Shown piece by piece: positions 34,006-43,039 of a stretch of DNA of 64,000 nucleotides; the first letter of the stretch is position 1, and each line of letters opens with the position of its first letter. The stretch spans positions 103,374 to 167,373 of the forward strand of contig CAJBYO010000047.1 of the NCBI GenBank assembly GCA_903959905.1, read 5' to 3'. The translations under genes and the position numbers were made by a program. Below the pieces are notes generated by a model that searched no databases, was not told the DNA's origin, and saw nothing but the letters and a program-made list of their open reading frames with translations. This DNA comes from an uncultured Bacteroidales bacterium. Its GTDB lineage: Bacteria > Bacteroidota > Bacteroidia > Bacteroidales > FEN-979.

Positions 34006-35319
34006 ATGATTAAAAGAATAAAAGTTTCCCATGCTGCAGTGATGATCATCATGGTCCTGATGACGGGTGTTTCATCCAACCTGAACTGGAGCAAGGATCA
34101 CTGGAAAACGATCATCATTTCCGACGGGAAAGGGTATTATGCGTACCTCCCGGCCATATTTATCTACCACGACCTGAATTTCGGTTTCTTTGACAAAATA
34201 GAACGGGTGGAGTATTTTGACCCGAACAACTTTTACGACTACCGCTCAAACGGGAACGGGAAGGTTATTGACAAATACTATTGCGGAACCGCGCTGGCGG
34301 AAATGCCGTTCTTTATGGCCGCACATGCGATGAGCAGCCTGGCAGGCCAAAAAGCCGATGGCTATTCAATTTTATACCAGATCTTCATCAATGTGGCGTC
34401 GCTGTTTTACCTGCTCGCCGGACTGTTATTTCTGAATGCCACGTTATCATTTTACCAGGTCAGGGAATGGGATAAAGTGCTGGTACTCTTCGCCGCCGTA
34501 TTCGGAACCAACCTCTTCTATTATACTGTTCGAGAACCTGCCATGTCGCACATTTTTTCATTCGCTTTTATCGCCGGCTTCCTTTATTATTCCAAACTGT
34601 ATTTTACAAGCCTGAAAACCAAATACCTTCCGGTTATCGCACTGGCGCTTGGCATCATATGCCTGATCAGGCCGGTAAATGGCCTGGTTATTTTGGCACT
34701 GCCCTTCATGGCCGGAAGTTATGAAACGTTTCGCACGGGGATTGTCAACGCTTTAAAAAAACCGTTCACCCTGGCAGGTGGGCTATTGATTGTCCTGGCA
34801 GTGATTGCCATTCAACCGGTTATCTATAAATTATCCACCGGAATTTTTTTTGTGGATTCCTACATCGGCGAAGGCTTCAGCTTCAGCCGTCCGGAAATGA
34901 TCAACATCCTGTTCAGTTATAAAAAAGGGTTGTTTTTGTACACCCCGCTCTATCTGGTCAGCCTGGCAGGAGGCTATTTCCTGTGGAAGGCTTCAAAGTT
35001 CAGTTTCTTCGCATGGTTCGGCTTCTTTATCCTGATCACCTACGTCTTTTCATCCTGGTGGTGCTGGTATTACGGAGGAAGTTTCTCCTCCCGGGTTTAT
35101 GTGGAATTCCTGCCGCTTTTCATGATCCTGCTCGGCCTCACTTTAACCGGCATCCGTTGGCGTAAACTGAAAGTATCCTTCACTGCCCTTATCTTCCTGC
35201 TGATTGTGATCTGCCAGATACAGACATACCAGTATCGGTATTACCAGATCCACTGGTCGGAAATGACCAAAGAAAAGTACTGGGACGTGTTTTTGAGGAT
35301 AGACAAATTGATCAAATAA
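34006..35319 (+). CDS. Polytopic membrane protein, possible GT-C glycosyltransferase
   Basis: The 437-residue protein has about 10 hydrophobic helices. A long first extracytoplasmic loop (SNLNWSKDHWKTIIISDGKG, then YYAYLPAIFIYHDLNFGFFD) contains acidic residues, as expected in GT-C enzymes that use polyprenyl-phosphate sugars. No family is assigned with confidence. The GTG at 33982 would add eight residues; ATG 34006 is preferred because it starts a normal basic N terminus. It converges on a second polytopic protein across a palindromic element. Confidence 0.65.
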   Translation: MIKRIKVSHAAVMIIMVLMTGVSSNLNWSKDHWKTIIISDGKGYYAYLPAIFIYHDLNFGFFDKIERVEYFDPNNFYDYRSNGNGKVIDKYYCGTALAEMPFFMAAHAMSSLAGQKADGYSILYQIFINVASLFYLLAGLLFLNATLSFYQVREWDKVLVLFAAVFGTNLFYYTVREPAMSHIFSFAFIAGFLYYSKLYFTSLKTKYLPVIALALGIICLIRPVNGLVILALPFMAGSYETFRTGIVNALKKPFTLAGGLLIVLAVIAIQPVIYKLSTGIFFVDSYIGEGFSFSRPEMINILFSYKKGLFLYTPLYLVSLAGGYFLWKASKFSFFAWFGFFILITYVFSSWWCWYYGGSFSSRVYVEFLPLFMILLGLTLTGIRWRKLKVSFTALIFLLIVICQIQTYQYRYYQIHWSEMTKEKYWDVFLRIDKLIK

Positions 35320-35326
35320 TGGTGGT

Positions 35327-35385
35327 GTAGGGACACGCCATGGCGTGTCCTTGCCCAATGAGGACACGCCATGGCGTGTCCCTAC
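35327..35385. terminator. Double palindrome (GGACACGCCATGGCGTGTCC twice), bidirectional terminator candidate
   Basis: Two copies of a perfect 20-bp palindrome are arranged so that the whole 59-bp unit, from gtaggg to ccctac, is itself a palindrome with an 11-bp centre. It lies between two convergent genes and covers the stop codon (35382-35384) of the minus-strand gene. There is no T-run, so a terminator role is inferred from position only. Confidence 0.75.
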
Positions 35386-36851
35386 CGAACCTTTAACAAA
35401 ATGGTATTGGCTTCCGGTGATGAAAAAACAACCACCTGACTCCTGTCCCTAATCAGACCCGAATCATCCTTAGACAAATAAAGAAAATCTGCATCCGCTG
35501 AATGGTCCTTCCGGTCAACGGGTATCAGCCAGGTTAGTTTCCTCGTCTCCCGGTAAAAATTGACAGTAGGTTCAAAAAGCCAGTTGACACCGAGCAGAAT
35601 ACTGTCCTGCTTCAGGTTGCCATGTGCCTGGTGGTAGTCAGCCAGCGCGGAAATTGCATCTTTGGTCCCGCTGTCGTAACTCCATTCGGCACAGGTATGA
35701 AGATTCCTGTTGACATAGAAATTTGAGGCCGAAAGCATAGCAAGAAGGACGGCGAAAGACAGAAAAACACCCCGGCAACGAAGGGTACTGCCATAATCCA
35801 TCAAAAGGCCGGCATTCAGCACCAAAAGCGGGAAAAGAAACAGTGAAAACCGGCCAACCAGGTAGTCTGTTTTCATGAAATAATGCTGCAGGACCGTTTC
35901 CAGTGAAATAGCCACCAGTACCAGGCTGACCAGCACCAGGGCCCTGAAACGACGAAAAAATTCAGGATCGGATCGCAAGAACTTAACTACTATAATAAAG
36001 ACGGGTATGATAACCACAACAACCAAAGTGATTTGAAGCAGGGTCAATACCAGCGTGCTGAAATGAATGTTTGTAAATCCATGAAAAATCAGCGATGAAA
36101 CAGTGTCAGTAACAAACCCCTGTTTGCCGCCAAAATCAAAGGAGTTAAACTTAACTGCCTTTCTTACGGGCTCATACAGGATGAACAGTAGCACCCCCAT
36201 AAGCATGATATTCACCCTGTTGACCCGCCAGAACCTGAATTTCTCCTTCAATACTACCCGTGATTCTGCTATCTGCATAAGATTGTACACCACCAGGGCA
36301 GACAGATAGAAATTCACCATGGTGAAATTAGCCAGGATTGCCAGCAATGCAGCAAGGTTAAACATCACCAGGTGACGGGTCTTATTTTCGTCAAACGACC
36401 GGAACAGGTGATAAATCCCCATGATCATGAAACCGATAGACATCCCATACCCCCTGGCAAGGCCAAAAAAGTCAATCAGCGCGGTATTGGTGGCCAGGAG
36501 CACGAAAACCGATACTCGCACCAGGGGATTGACATCCCGCATCAGCAGGAATGCATAGGTAAAAAACACCAGCAGCATCAGTAAATTGGGAAGCCGCAGG
36601 GCCAGTTCTGAGCTGCCAAACACCATGGAGGAATATTTCATCCCAAGCGTGTTCAGCACATGGTTGTTTGAATAGGCCCGCTGGTTGGAGATGATATCCA
36701 TGAAATGGTCGGGAACATACTGGAGATAGGAAAAACTCTCATCATGGGTAAAAGACGAAACAGTGGCTTTCGTGGCGATCCAGGCAAAAACCGTAACACC
36801 AATGACGATGACCAGCAGGAGGCTGGCATGAAGTCTGTTCCGCATTGGCAT
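35382..36851 (-). CDS. Polytopic membrane protein, possible GT-C glycosyltransferase
   Basis: The 489-residue protein has about 11 hydrophobic helices. It begins RLHASLLLVIVIGVTVFAWI, followed by the loop ATVSSFTHDESFSYLQYVPD, whose HDE motif resembles the metal-binding or catalytic acidic motif of PMT-like GT-C enzymes. A helix pair with LALRLPNLLMLLVFFTYAFLL (quoted in part, about 82-101) is also typical of that superfamily. The C-terminal about 100 residues form a soluble extracytoplasmic domain (DSILLGVNWLFEPTVNFYRE). The acceptor is unknown. ATG 36851 or 36845 are equally possible. The gene is transcribed towards the palindrome at 35327-35385. Confidence 0.68.
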   Translation of the reverse strand: MPMRNRLHASLLLVIVIGVTVFAWIATKATVSSFTHDESFSYLQYVPDHFMDIISNQRAYSNNHVLNTLGMKYSSMVFGSSELALRLPNLLMLLVFFTYAFLLMRDVNPLVRVSVFVLLATNTALIDFFGLARGYGMSIGFMIMGIYHLFRSFDENKTRHLVMFNLAALLAILANFTMVNFYLSALVVYNLMQIAESRVVLKEKFRFWRVNRVNIMLMGVLLFILYEPVRKAVKFNSFDFGGKQGFVTDTVSSLIFHGFTNIHFSTLVLTLLQITLVVVVIIPVFIIVVKFLRSDPEFFRRFRALVLVSLVLVAISLETVLQHYFMKTDYLVGRFSLFLFPLLVLNAGLLMDYGSTLRCRGVFLSFAVLLAMLSASNFYVNRNLHTCAEWSYDSGTKDAISALADYHQAHGNLKQDSILLGVNWLFEPTVNFYRETRKLTWLIPVDRKDHSADADFLYLSKDDSGLIRDRSQVVVFSSPEANTILLKVR

Positions 36852-36893
36852 GGTATTAATTGATTGCTCCTGGTTCAGCAGGGAGCGATTGGG

Positions 36894-37667
36894 TTAATCA
36901 TCTTTCTTTGCTTCGTTCCAGTAGACATCCATCTCAGTGAGAGTCATTTCATGCAATGGCTTGCCGATCTCCCTGGCCTGCTCTTCAAGATACCTGAACC
37001 GCTTCATGAATTTCCTGTTCGTCCGCTCCAGGGCATCTTCCGGATTCACTTCAATGAACCGGGCATAGTTGACAATGGCAAAGATCAGGTCGCCCAGTTC
37101 ATCCTCCCGTCGGGCATGATCCGCCCCGGATTCCACCATCTCCTTCAGCTCGTTGAGCTCCTCCAGCACCTTTTCCCATACCTGTTCAGGTTTTTCCCAG
37201 TCGAATCCAACGCCACTGGCCTTTTCCTGGATCCGGAAGGCTTTAACCATGGCTGGCAACCCGGCCGGAACGCCTGAAAGGACAGACTTATTTCCCTTTT
37301 CCTTCAGTTTGATACGTTCCCAGTTGTCGTGAACCTCCTTGGCATCCTTTACCACCACATCGCCGAAAATATGCGGGTGGCGGTTGATCAGTTTGGCGGT
37401 TATATTATCGAGCACATCCTTGATATCAAACTGGTTGGTTTCCGAAGCAATTTTAGAATAGAACACCAGGTGCAGCATGAGGTCGCCAAGTTCCTTCTTC
37501 ACTGAATCCATATCTTTCTGAAGAATTGATTCAGAAAGCTCATACGTCTCTTCTATCGTAAGGTACCTGAGCGATTCAATGGTTTGCTTTTTATCCCAGG
37601 GACATTTTGCCCTGAGTTCATCCATGATCTCAAGCAGCTTTTGAAACGCGGCAATTTTCTCTTCCAT
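36894..37667 (-). CDS. mazG: Nucleoside triphosphate pyrophosphohydrolase MazG
   Basis: MazG hydrolyses NTPs to NMP and PPi, cleaning the nucleotide pool and modulating stress responses. The 257-residue protein has two MazG domains: the first with ELRAKCPWDKKQTIESL (about 16-32) and the EExxE...ExxD metal ligands (TIEETYELSESI then KKELGDLMLHLVF), the second with EELNELKEMVESG and RREDELGDLIFAIVNYARF. The start at 37667 (ATG) is used instead of an in-frame TTG six codons upstream, which overlaps the promoter element. No mazEF toxin-antitoxin pair is nearby. Confidence 0.95.
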   Translation of the reverse strand: MEEKIAAFQKLLEIMDELRAKCPWDKKQTIESLRYLTIEETYELSESILQKDMDSVKKELGDLMLHLVFYSKIASETNQFDIKDVLDNITAKLINRHPHIFGDVVVKDAKEVHDNWERIKLKEKGNKSVLSGVPAGLPAMVKAFRIQEKASGVGFDWEKPEQVWEKVLEELNELKEMVESGADHARREDELGDLIFAIVNYARFIEVNPEDALERTNRKFMKRFRYLEEQAREIGKPLHEMTLTEMDVYWNEAKKDD

Positions 37668-37682
37668 TCCGAATATTTTAAG

Positions 37683-37690
37683 CAAAAATA
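37683..37690 (-). promoter_or_regulatory. -7 promoter element for mazG
   Basis: CAAAAATA on the top strand reads TATTTTTG on the minus strand; the leader would be about 10 nt. Confidence 0.5.
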
Positions 37691-37807
37691 AGCAATTCGG
37701 TTTTCTTTCGTTAATATTAATTGGCAGAGTATAAATATTACGATGTATGATTATTTCCTGGGTTTGATTTTATTGCTTTGGGTAACACCAGATCCAGTGG
37801 ATAAGAT

Positions 37808-37860
37808 AACCGCAGAGACGCAGAGGCGCAGAGGCTCTGCGTCTCTGCGCCTCTGCGGTT
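37808..37860. repeat. Near-perfect palindrome of GCAGAGACGCAGAGGCGCAGAG type
   Basis: The halves aaccgcagagacgcagaggc and its near reverse complement form a 53-bp hairpin made of gcagag and cgcaga units. It lies in the intergenic gap 37691-38027 between divergent mazG and the PagL-like gene, which otherwise holds only promoter-like sequence. Confidence 0.85.
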
Positions 37861-37994
37861 TACAAAAAAACACTCACTAACATCACCGCCACAGGGGAGA
37901 GTATCATTATGCAAAAACTGACTGGTTTAAATGTCACCCTTCAATTATTATTCAGATTTGCATGCAAACCCGTTTCCGGATGGACAATTCATGA

Positions 37995-38002
37995 TAAATT
38001 TG
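37995..38002 (+). promoter_or_regulatory. -7 promoter element before the PagL-like gene
   Basis: TAAATTTG, 26 bp before the TTG start at 38028, supports that start rather than an ATG at 38079. Confidence 0.45.
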
Positions 38003-38027
38003 TGGCCCGCTAAACCCACTGAGAAAT

Positions 38028-39206
38028 TTGAACATCAGGTTGAAATACAGAGCTTTTCATTTGCGACTTGCAGGCGTCATGGTTGCGGCTATGCTCTGTT
38101 CAATCAACGGGTTAGGCCAGTTTCAGCATAAGCTGTTCTCATCCAACATGATCTTTGAAGGCAAATTTCATTACGGGTTCATCTATGCGCAGCACCTGGA
38201 GATGGAACTCTTCAACGCTCACTTCCCGGCCTTTGAGTTCACCATCCAGCAGCTGACCTACGGCAAGCAGCGCTGGGAACGCGATTACAACTACCCGATT
38301 ATCGGGATGACATTTCTTTACTCCGGGCTGGGCAACAACCCGTCGCTCGGACAGGCCTACGCCCTGATGCCATTCATCAATTTCCCGTTATACAAGAAGA
38401 GGGATTTCACCGTCGGGTTCCGGCTGGCGCTGGGTTTGGGATACCTTACAAAACCTTTCGACCGCATCAGCAACTACAAAAACCTCGCCATCGGGTCGCA
38501 TTATAACGCCGCCGTGAACCTGATGTTTGAGGCCCGTTACCGGATCAATTACTACCTGTCGGTAACCGGTGGTATCAGCCTGCAGCATTTTTCAAACGGG
38601 TCGCTGAAACTGCCCAACTACGGGCTGAACATCCCGCTGCTGAACCTGGGAGTTGCCTACCGCCCGTTCAAGGCCAACAAGGACATCGGCGACCGTTTCT
38701 ACGCCCCCACAGATCCATATGAGGCCATCATCTATAAAACCATGGAGTTCAACATTGGCGCACTCCTTGGATATAAGAACATGAAAGCCGTTTATGGCAA
38801 GAATTTCATGGTCTTCCACCTGTACGAAAACACCTTTTTCAGGCTAAGCAAAAAAAGCAAGGCCGGCTTTGGCGTTGATTTCTCCTATGATGCGTCACAG
38901 GTCAGGCTTCTTGAATCAAATGGGGATACCGTCAGCAACAAGCTGAGTGTTATCCGGCCCGGGATCAACGGTGCTTACCAGCTGGTGCTGTCGCGGGTTG
39001 GATTCATTTTCAACCTGGGTGTTTACCTTGCAGGCAAGGAGAAAAGCAATGGTCCGCTGTATGAGAAATTCGCGTTTCAATATAATTTCTCCAAAGATTT
39101 TTACGCCACCATGATGCTCAAAGTGCACTGGGGACGTGCCGATTACATCGGGTGGGGAGTTGGTTACAAATTTGATGTGAAATATGGTAAAAAGACATTT
39201 AAATAG
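38028..39206 (+). CDS. PagL-like acyloxyacyl hydrolase (lipid A deacylase family), outer-membrane barrel
   Basis: The 392-residue protein has a signal peptide (RLAGVMVAAMLCSINGLG) and a beta-barrel pattern of aromatic-rich alternating strands. The segment LQHFSNGSLKLPNYGLN (about 184-200) matches the PagL catalytic HxSN motif (His and Ser), with upstream GFRLALGLGYLTKPFDR as in this family. Family members remove an acyl chain from lipid A in the outer membrane. The C-terminal half is longer than in proteobacterial PagL and repeats the barrel pattern. The start is uncertain: TTG 38028 gives a proper signal peptide and fits a promoter; ATG 38079 would truncate the signal. A GIN-domain lipoprotein gene follows after 1 bp. 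Confidence 0.8.
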   Translation: MNIRLKYRAFHLRLAGVMVAAMLCSINGLGQFQHKLFSSNMIFEGKFHYGFIYAQHLEMELFNAHFPAFEFTIQQLTYGKQRWERDYNYPIIGMTFLYSGLGNNPSLGQAYALMPFINFPLYKKRDFTVGFRLALGLGYLTKPFDRISNYKNLAIGSHYNAAVNLMFEARYRINYYLSVTGGISLQHFSNGSLKLPNYGLNIPLLNLGVAYRPFKANKDIGDRFYAPTDPYEAIIYKTMEFNIGALLGYKNMKAVYGKNFMVFHLYENTFFRLSKKSKAGFGVDFSYDASQVRLLESNGDTVSNKLSVIRPGINGAYQLVLSRVGFIFNLGVYLAGKEKSNGPLYEKFAFQYNFSKDFYATMMLKVHWGRADYIGWGVGYKFDVKYGKKTFK

Positions 39207-39207
39207 G

Positions 39208-39951
39208 ATGCGGCAGGCATCCGGGATCCTGGCAGCCATCCTTTTTGCAGTGTCCCTGCTTTTGCAGAGCTGCGGAAAAAATGGTGGTGCCTGCGTTTCA
39301 AACAGCGGCCCCATCAGCAGGCAGGTCAGGAATGTGGCCGATTTCAACCAGGTCAACCTGAACGACAACGTCAGCCTGATCCTCACCACCGACACCATCA
39401 GTCCGCTTATTGTCGAAGCCGGCCAGAACATCATAGGCGGGATCACCACAAAGGTGGAGAACGGCCAGCTCACCATCGGCAACAGCAATACCTGCAACTG
39501 GCTCAGGGACTACAGCAAACCCATCAACGTATATATCTCCACCCGCAAACTCTGGAAAATAAAATACAATGCCTCCGGGGATGTAACCTCTGTCGGCACC
39601 CTCAAGCTGGATTCCATTTCAGTGGAGGTGTGGGGCGGATGTGGCACGATTGACTTAACCCTCGACGTTTGGCAGGGCAACTTCAGCCTGAGCATGGGCA
39701 CTGTGGATTTCAGGCTTCACGGCGTAAGTGCGATCACCTCTGTGTTCACGGAAGGTTATGGTTTGTATGATGGCAGGGACCTGCGCACAGGCTATACTTT
39801 TGTCACCAACAAAGGTTCCAACAACAGCTATGTACAGGCCGTCAATTCCCTGAATGCCACCATCGGTTCCATCGGGAACATCTATTATTCCGGTAATCCG
39901 GCCAGCATCTCAGCCACCATCAATGGTTCTGGGAAATTACTTCCGCTGTAA
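39208..39951 (+). CDS. GIN-domain (DUF2807) lipoprotein
   Basis: The 247-residue protein has a lipoprotein signal (ILAAILFAVSLLLQSCGKNG, lipid Cys at about 26). A putative auto-transporter-adhesin head, GIN domain, follows: RNVADFNQVNLNDNVSLILT, then LIVEAGQNIIGGITTKVENG, and a right-handed beta-helix-like run of short strands. Such proteins are common on Bacteroidota surfaces; function unknown. ATG 39208 is chosen since it follows the preceding stop by 1 bp and starts the signal. It is cotranscribed with the PagL-like gene and converges on proS, with 1 bp between stop codons and no visible terminator hairpin. Confidence 0.85.
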   Translation: MRQASGILAAILFAVSLLLQSCGKNGGACVSNSGPISRQVRNVADFNQVNLNDNVSLILTTDTISPLIVEAGQNIIGGITTKVENGQLTIGNSNTCNWLRDYSKPINVYISTRKLWKIKYNASGDVTSVGTLKLDSISVEVWGGCGTIDLTLDVWQGNFSLSMGTVDFRLHGVSAITSVFTEGYGLYDGRDLRTGYTFVTNKGSNNSYVQAVNSLNATIGSIGNIYYSGNPASISATINGSGKLLPL

Positions 39952-39952
39952 C

Positions 39953-41428
39953 CTAGTAAGCGCGGGCAAAAATGACACGCTGCACAGACGGTTTGCCTGA
40001 GTAGATGCATTTCCCGTCTTCCAGGGGGTTGTTCAAAGGGATCACCCGGATGGTAGCCTTGGTCTCCTCCTTGATCTTCTCTTCAGTTTCGGCAGTTCCG
40101 TCCCAGTGGGCGGAAATAAACCCGCCCTTGTCATCGAGCGCCGCTTTGAATTCCTCCCAGCTATCCACCCTGAAGGTGTTGTTCTCACGGAACGCAAGGG
40201 CACGCTGATAAAGGTTTGACTGGATCTGATCGAGCAGGTGAACGATCTTGTTCTCGATGTCGGTGATCTGGAGAACCTCCTTTTCAAGGGTATCCCTCCG
40301 GGCCACTTCAACAGTTCCCTGCTCAATATCACGCGGGCCAACCGTAATGCGAACCGGTACGCCTTTGAATTCATATTCGGTGAATTTCCAGCCCGGCTTG
40401 TGGGTGTCGCGGTCGTCGAACTTAACGGTGATCCCCTTGGCTTCCAGCGCTTTCTTGATCGGAAGCACGGTTTCAGAAATCTGTGCAAGCTGTTCCGCTG
40501 TTTTAAATACAGGTACAATCACAACCTGGATGGGTGCCAGTTTCGGTGGCAGCACCAGTCCGTTATCGTCGGAGTGCGACATGATCAGGGCGCCCATCAA
40601 ACGGGTGGAAACACCCCAGGAGGTTGCCCATACATGTTCCAGCTGATTTTCCCGGTTGAGATATTTCACATCAAATGCCTTGGCGAAATTCTGCCCCAGA
40701 AAGTGCGATGTTCCGGCCTGTAAGGCTTTGCCATCCTGCATCAGGGCTTCAATGGCATAGGTGTCAATGGCACCTGCAAAACGCTCGGCAGGTGATTTGG
40801 TTCCTTTGATAACCGGGATGGCCATCCAGTTCTCGGCAAAGTCGGCATATACATTCAGCATGGTTTGTGCTTCGGCAATTGCCTCCTCCTGTGTTGCATG
40901 TGCCGTATGCCCTTCCTGCCACAGGAATTCGGTGGTACGCAGGAACAGGCGGGTACGCATCTCCCAGCGAACCACATTGGCCCACTGGTTGATCAGGAGG
41001 GGCAGGTCGCGGTACGATTTGATCCAGGTACGGTATGTATCCCAGATGATGGTTTCAGACGTTGGCCTGACGATCAGCTCTTCCTCCAGCTTTGCATCCT
41101 CATCCACCACGATGCCTTTTCCGTCGGGTGAATTCTTCAGCCGGTAATGCGTTACAACGGCACATTCCTTGGCAAATCCCTCCACATGGCTTGCCTCTTT
41201 GCTGAAGAATGATTTGGGGATGAAAATGGGAAAATAGGCGTTGGAGTGCCCGGTATCCTTGAATTTCTTATCCAGCACTGCCTGGATACGCTCCCAGATT
41301 GCATAGCCATAAGGCTTGATCACCATGCATCCGCGTACGGCAGAACTCTCTGCCAGATCAGCCTTGATAACCAGGTCGTTATACCACTGAGAATAATTTT
41401 CTGCCCTTGAAGGAAAATCTTTGGCCAT
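39953..41428 (-). CDS. proS: Prolyl-tRNA synthetase, archaeal/eukaryote-type (short form)
   Basis: This enzyme charges tRNAPro. At 491 residues it lacks the editing insertion of long bacterial ProRS and instead has the archaeal/eukaryotic-like layout, common in Bacteroidota. Class II motifs are visible: motif 1 region around [11 protein letters not shown], the proline-site [14 protein letters not shown] (about 118-131), motif 2 [23 protein letters not shown] (about 153-175, first part quoted) and motif 3 near [22 protein letters not shown] (quoted in part, about 275-294). An anticodon-binding domain ([11 protein letters not shown]) and a C-terminal zinc-binding-like domain end the protein ([21 protein letters not shown], in part). 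Confidence 0.96.
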   Translation of the reverse strand: MAKDFPSRAENYSQWYNDLVIKADLAESSAVRGCMVIKPYGYAIWERIQAVLDKKFKDTGHSNAYFPIFIPKSFFSKEASHVEGFAKECAVVTHYRLKNSPDGKGIVVDEDAKLEEELIVRPTSETIIWDTYRTWIKSYRDLPLLINQWANVVRWEMRTRLFLRTTEFLWQEGHTAHATQEEAIAEAQTMLNVYADFAENWMAIPVIKGTKSPAERFAGAIDTYAIEALMQDGKALQAGTSHFLGQNFAKAFDVKYLNRENQLEHVWATSWGVSTRLMGALIMSHSDDNGLVLPPKLAPIQVVIVPVFKTAEQLAQISETVLPIKKALEAKGITVKFDDRDTHKPGWKFTEYEFKGVPVRITVGPRDIEQGTVEVARRDTLEKEVLQITDIENKIVHLLDQIQSNLYQRALAFRENNTFRVDSWEEFKAALDDKGGFISAHWDGTAETEEKIKEETKATIRVIPLNNPLEDGKCIYSGKPSVQRVIFARAY

Positions 41429-41480
41429 TTTATAAGTTTGGTATGAGATTTGTTACTTTTCATGTCACATCTGACGACGG

Positions 41481-41496
41481 CAAAAATACAAAATTA
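41481..41496 (-). promoter_or_regulatory. Overlapping -7 elements for proS
   Basis: CAAAAATA (41481-41488) and CAAAATTA (41489-41496) on the top strand are two adjacent TAnnTTTG matches on the minus strand. Either would serve proS (ATG 41428). Confidence 0.45.
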
Positions 41497-41549
41497 TCCC
41501 GATCCCTAAGATGTCTTCAACACATAAGATATATAAAATAGAACGCCTT

Positions 41550-43010
41550 ATGAAAAAATCAGCCTGGATTATCGCGATTATCGCCCTGGCAATGAGCGCC
41601 TGCACTTCACAGAAGCAGGCCACTTCTTATGTCAACGATGATGTTTACGGCTCGCCCACAAGGTATGAGCAAACGGCAACTGCGCCCGCTACGGCCACAA
41701 CCCAGGGCGCACAGGTTATCACGGCCCCCGACAAGGCAAAAGTGCAGAAACCTGCTTCTTCCACACTGGAACAAGATTACAGCGACTATTCCTATACCAA
41801 CCGGATCAACCGGTTCAGCAACAAGGATACCACAGTCGGATATTTTGATGATGCCTATACACAGTCAACCACCACCACCAGCAGCGAACCCAATGTGAAT
41901 ATCTACCTGGGTGCCGGTACAGGGTACGGTGGCTATTATGGTTCCTCCTTCGGCTTTGGCTGGGGATACCCCTATTCAAGCTGGGGAATGGACTATGGCT
42001 GGGGATATCCTTATTATGGCGGTTATTACGGATTTGGTTATCCGTATTACGGATACAACTCATGGTACAGTCCGTATTATGACCCATGGTACAGCCCCTG
42101 CTGCTATTGCTACGGGTATAACGACTATTACCCGCCGTATTACAATACCAACATGTATTACGGTTCGAGAACGTCGTTGTACCGGACGGATGGCGGAATG
42201 CTGAATGCCAGGAGCTCGGCTGTGAATGGAAACAATGCATACAATGCAAGGAATGCAGGCAATGCAGGCAATGTATACAATGCAAGGAATGCAGGCAATG
42301 CAGGGAATGAAAGGAATGCGGGGGGTGCCTATACGAGGACCGGGCAGGGTGATGTGACGCCTTCACCGAGAACTACCGGACAGTCGTCGGTACGGAGTAC
42401 GCCGGCCAACCAGGAAAAATACAGGTATACCAGGCCTGCAACACAGGGCCAGTCAGGTTACCAGCGCACTACCAAGCAGAACCCGGGGCAGGTTCAGAAC
42501 CAGGTTACAAGGCAACAGCCAACCCCGAGGTATATCAGGCCGGAGAATGCAGGTGCAGTGCAGCGCACCGGGTCGGCACAAAGCTACTCCTCCCCTGTTT
42601 ACAGGCAACCGAAATCAAGCCAGGAGTACCTCGCACCAAGGTCACAGAACCCGGGAACAACCCGCGGATCGGGCCAGGCCACGGAGACCAGGACCGGCTC
42701 TTCGGTCGGCGCCACACGCCAGTCGGGTGACCAGGGTTCAGGCCGCAGGACATACACACCGCCGACACGCTCCGGATCATCCGGGTATTCAACACCAACC
42801 CGTACCACCCAGGAATATTCAGCCCCGACGCGTTCAGGAAACAGCGGTTCTTACTCAGCACCAACACGGTCAGGCAGCAGCGGAACCTATTCAGCCCCAT
42901 CCAATTCAAACAGTGGTGGCAGCTATTCAGCTCCGGCACGATCGGGAGGAAACAGCGGCGGTTCATCAGGCGGAAGCGGAAGCAGCAGTGGCGGCGGAAG
43001 ACGCAGGTAA
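41550..43010 (+). CDS. Tyr/Gly-rich and Ser/Arg-rich low-complexity lipoprotein
   Basis: The 486-residue protein starts with a lipoprotein signal (KKSAWIIAIIALAMSACTSQ). After a hydrophilic segment comes a Tyr/Gly/Trp/Pro-rich block at about 120-210 (GYPYYGGYYGFGYPYYGYNS). A tandem block of NARNAGNAGN units follows at about 225-262, and then a Ser/Thr/Arg/Gln-rich tail with repeated YSAPTRSGSSG units, ending SSSGGGRRR. Such lipoproteins occur widely in Bacteroidota and are probably surface-exposed and disordered. No enzyme domain is seen. ATG 41550 starts the signal. The gene is followed by an OmpP1-like barrel gene 29 bp downstream. Confidence 0.8.
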   Translation: MKKSAWIIAIIALAMSACTSQKQATSYVNDDVYGSPTRYEQTATAPATATTQGAQVITAPDKAKVQKPASSTLEQDYSDYSYTNRINRFSNKDTTVGYFDDAYTQSTTTTSSEPNVNIYLGAGTGYGGYYGSSFGFGWGYPYSSWGMDYGWGYPYYGGYYGFGYPYYGYNSWYSPYYDPWYSPCCYCYGYNDYYPPYYNTNMYYGSRTSLYRTDGGMLNARSSAVNGNNAYNARNAGNAGNVYNARNAGNAGNERNAGGAYTRTGQGDVTPSPRTTGQSSVRSTPANQEKYRYTRPATQGQSGYQRTTKQNPGQVQNQVTRQQPTPRYIRPENAGAVQRTGSAQSYSSPVYRQPKSSQEYLAPRSQNPGTTRGSGQATETRTGSSVGATRQSGDQGSGRRTYTPPTRSGSSGYSTPTRTTQEYSAPTRSGNSGSYSAPTRSGSSGTYSAPSNSNSGGSYSAPARSGGNSGGSSGGSGSSSGGGRRR

Positions 43011-43039
43011 CAACTTACTCACATTCAATACTGACTGAA

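Noticed and set aside
41550..43010. Similarity of the Tyr/Ser-rich protein to vitellogenin or other eukaryotic structural proteins
   Set aside because: Such matches come from low complexity only; the lipoprotein signal and neighbours are bacterial.
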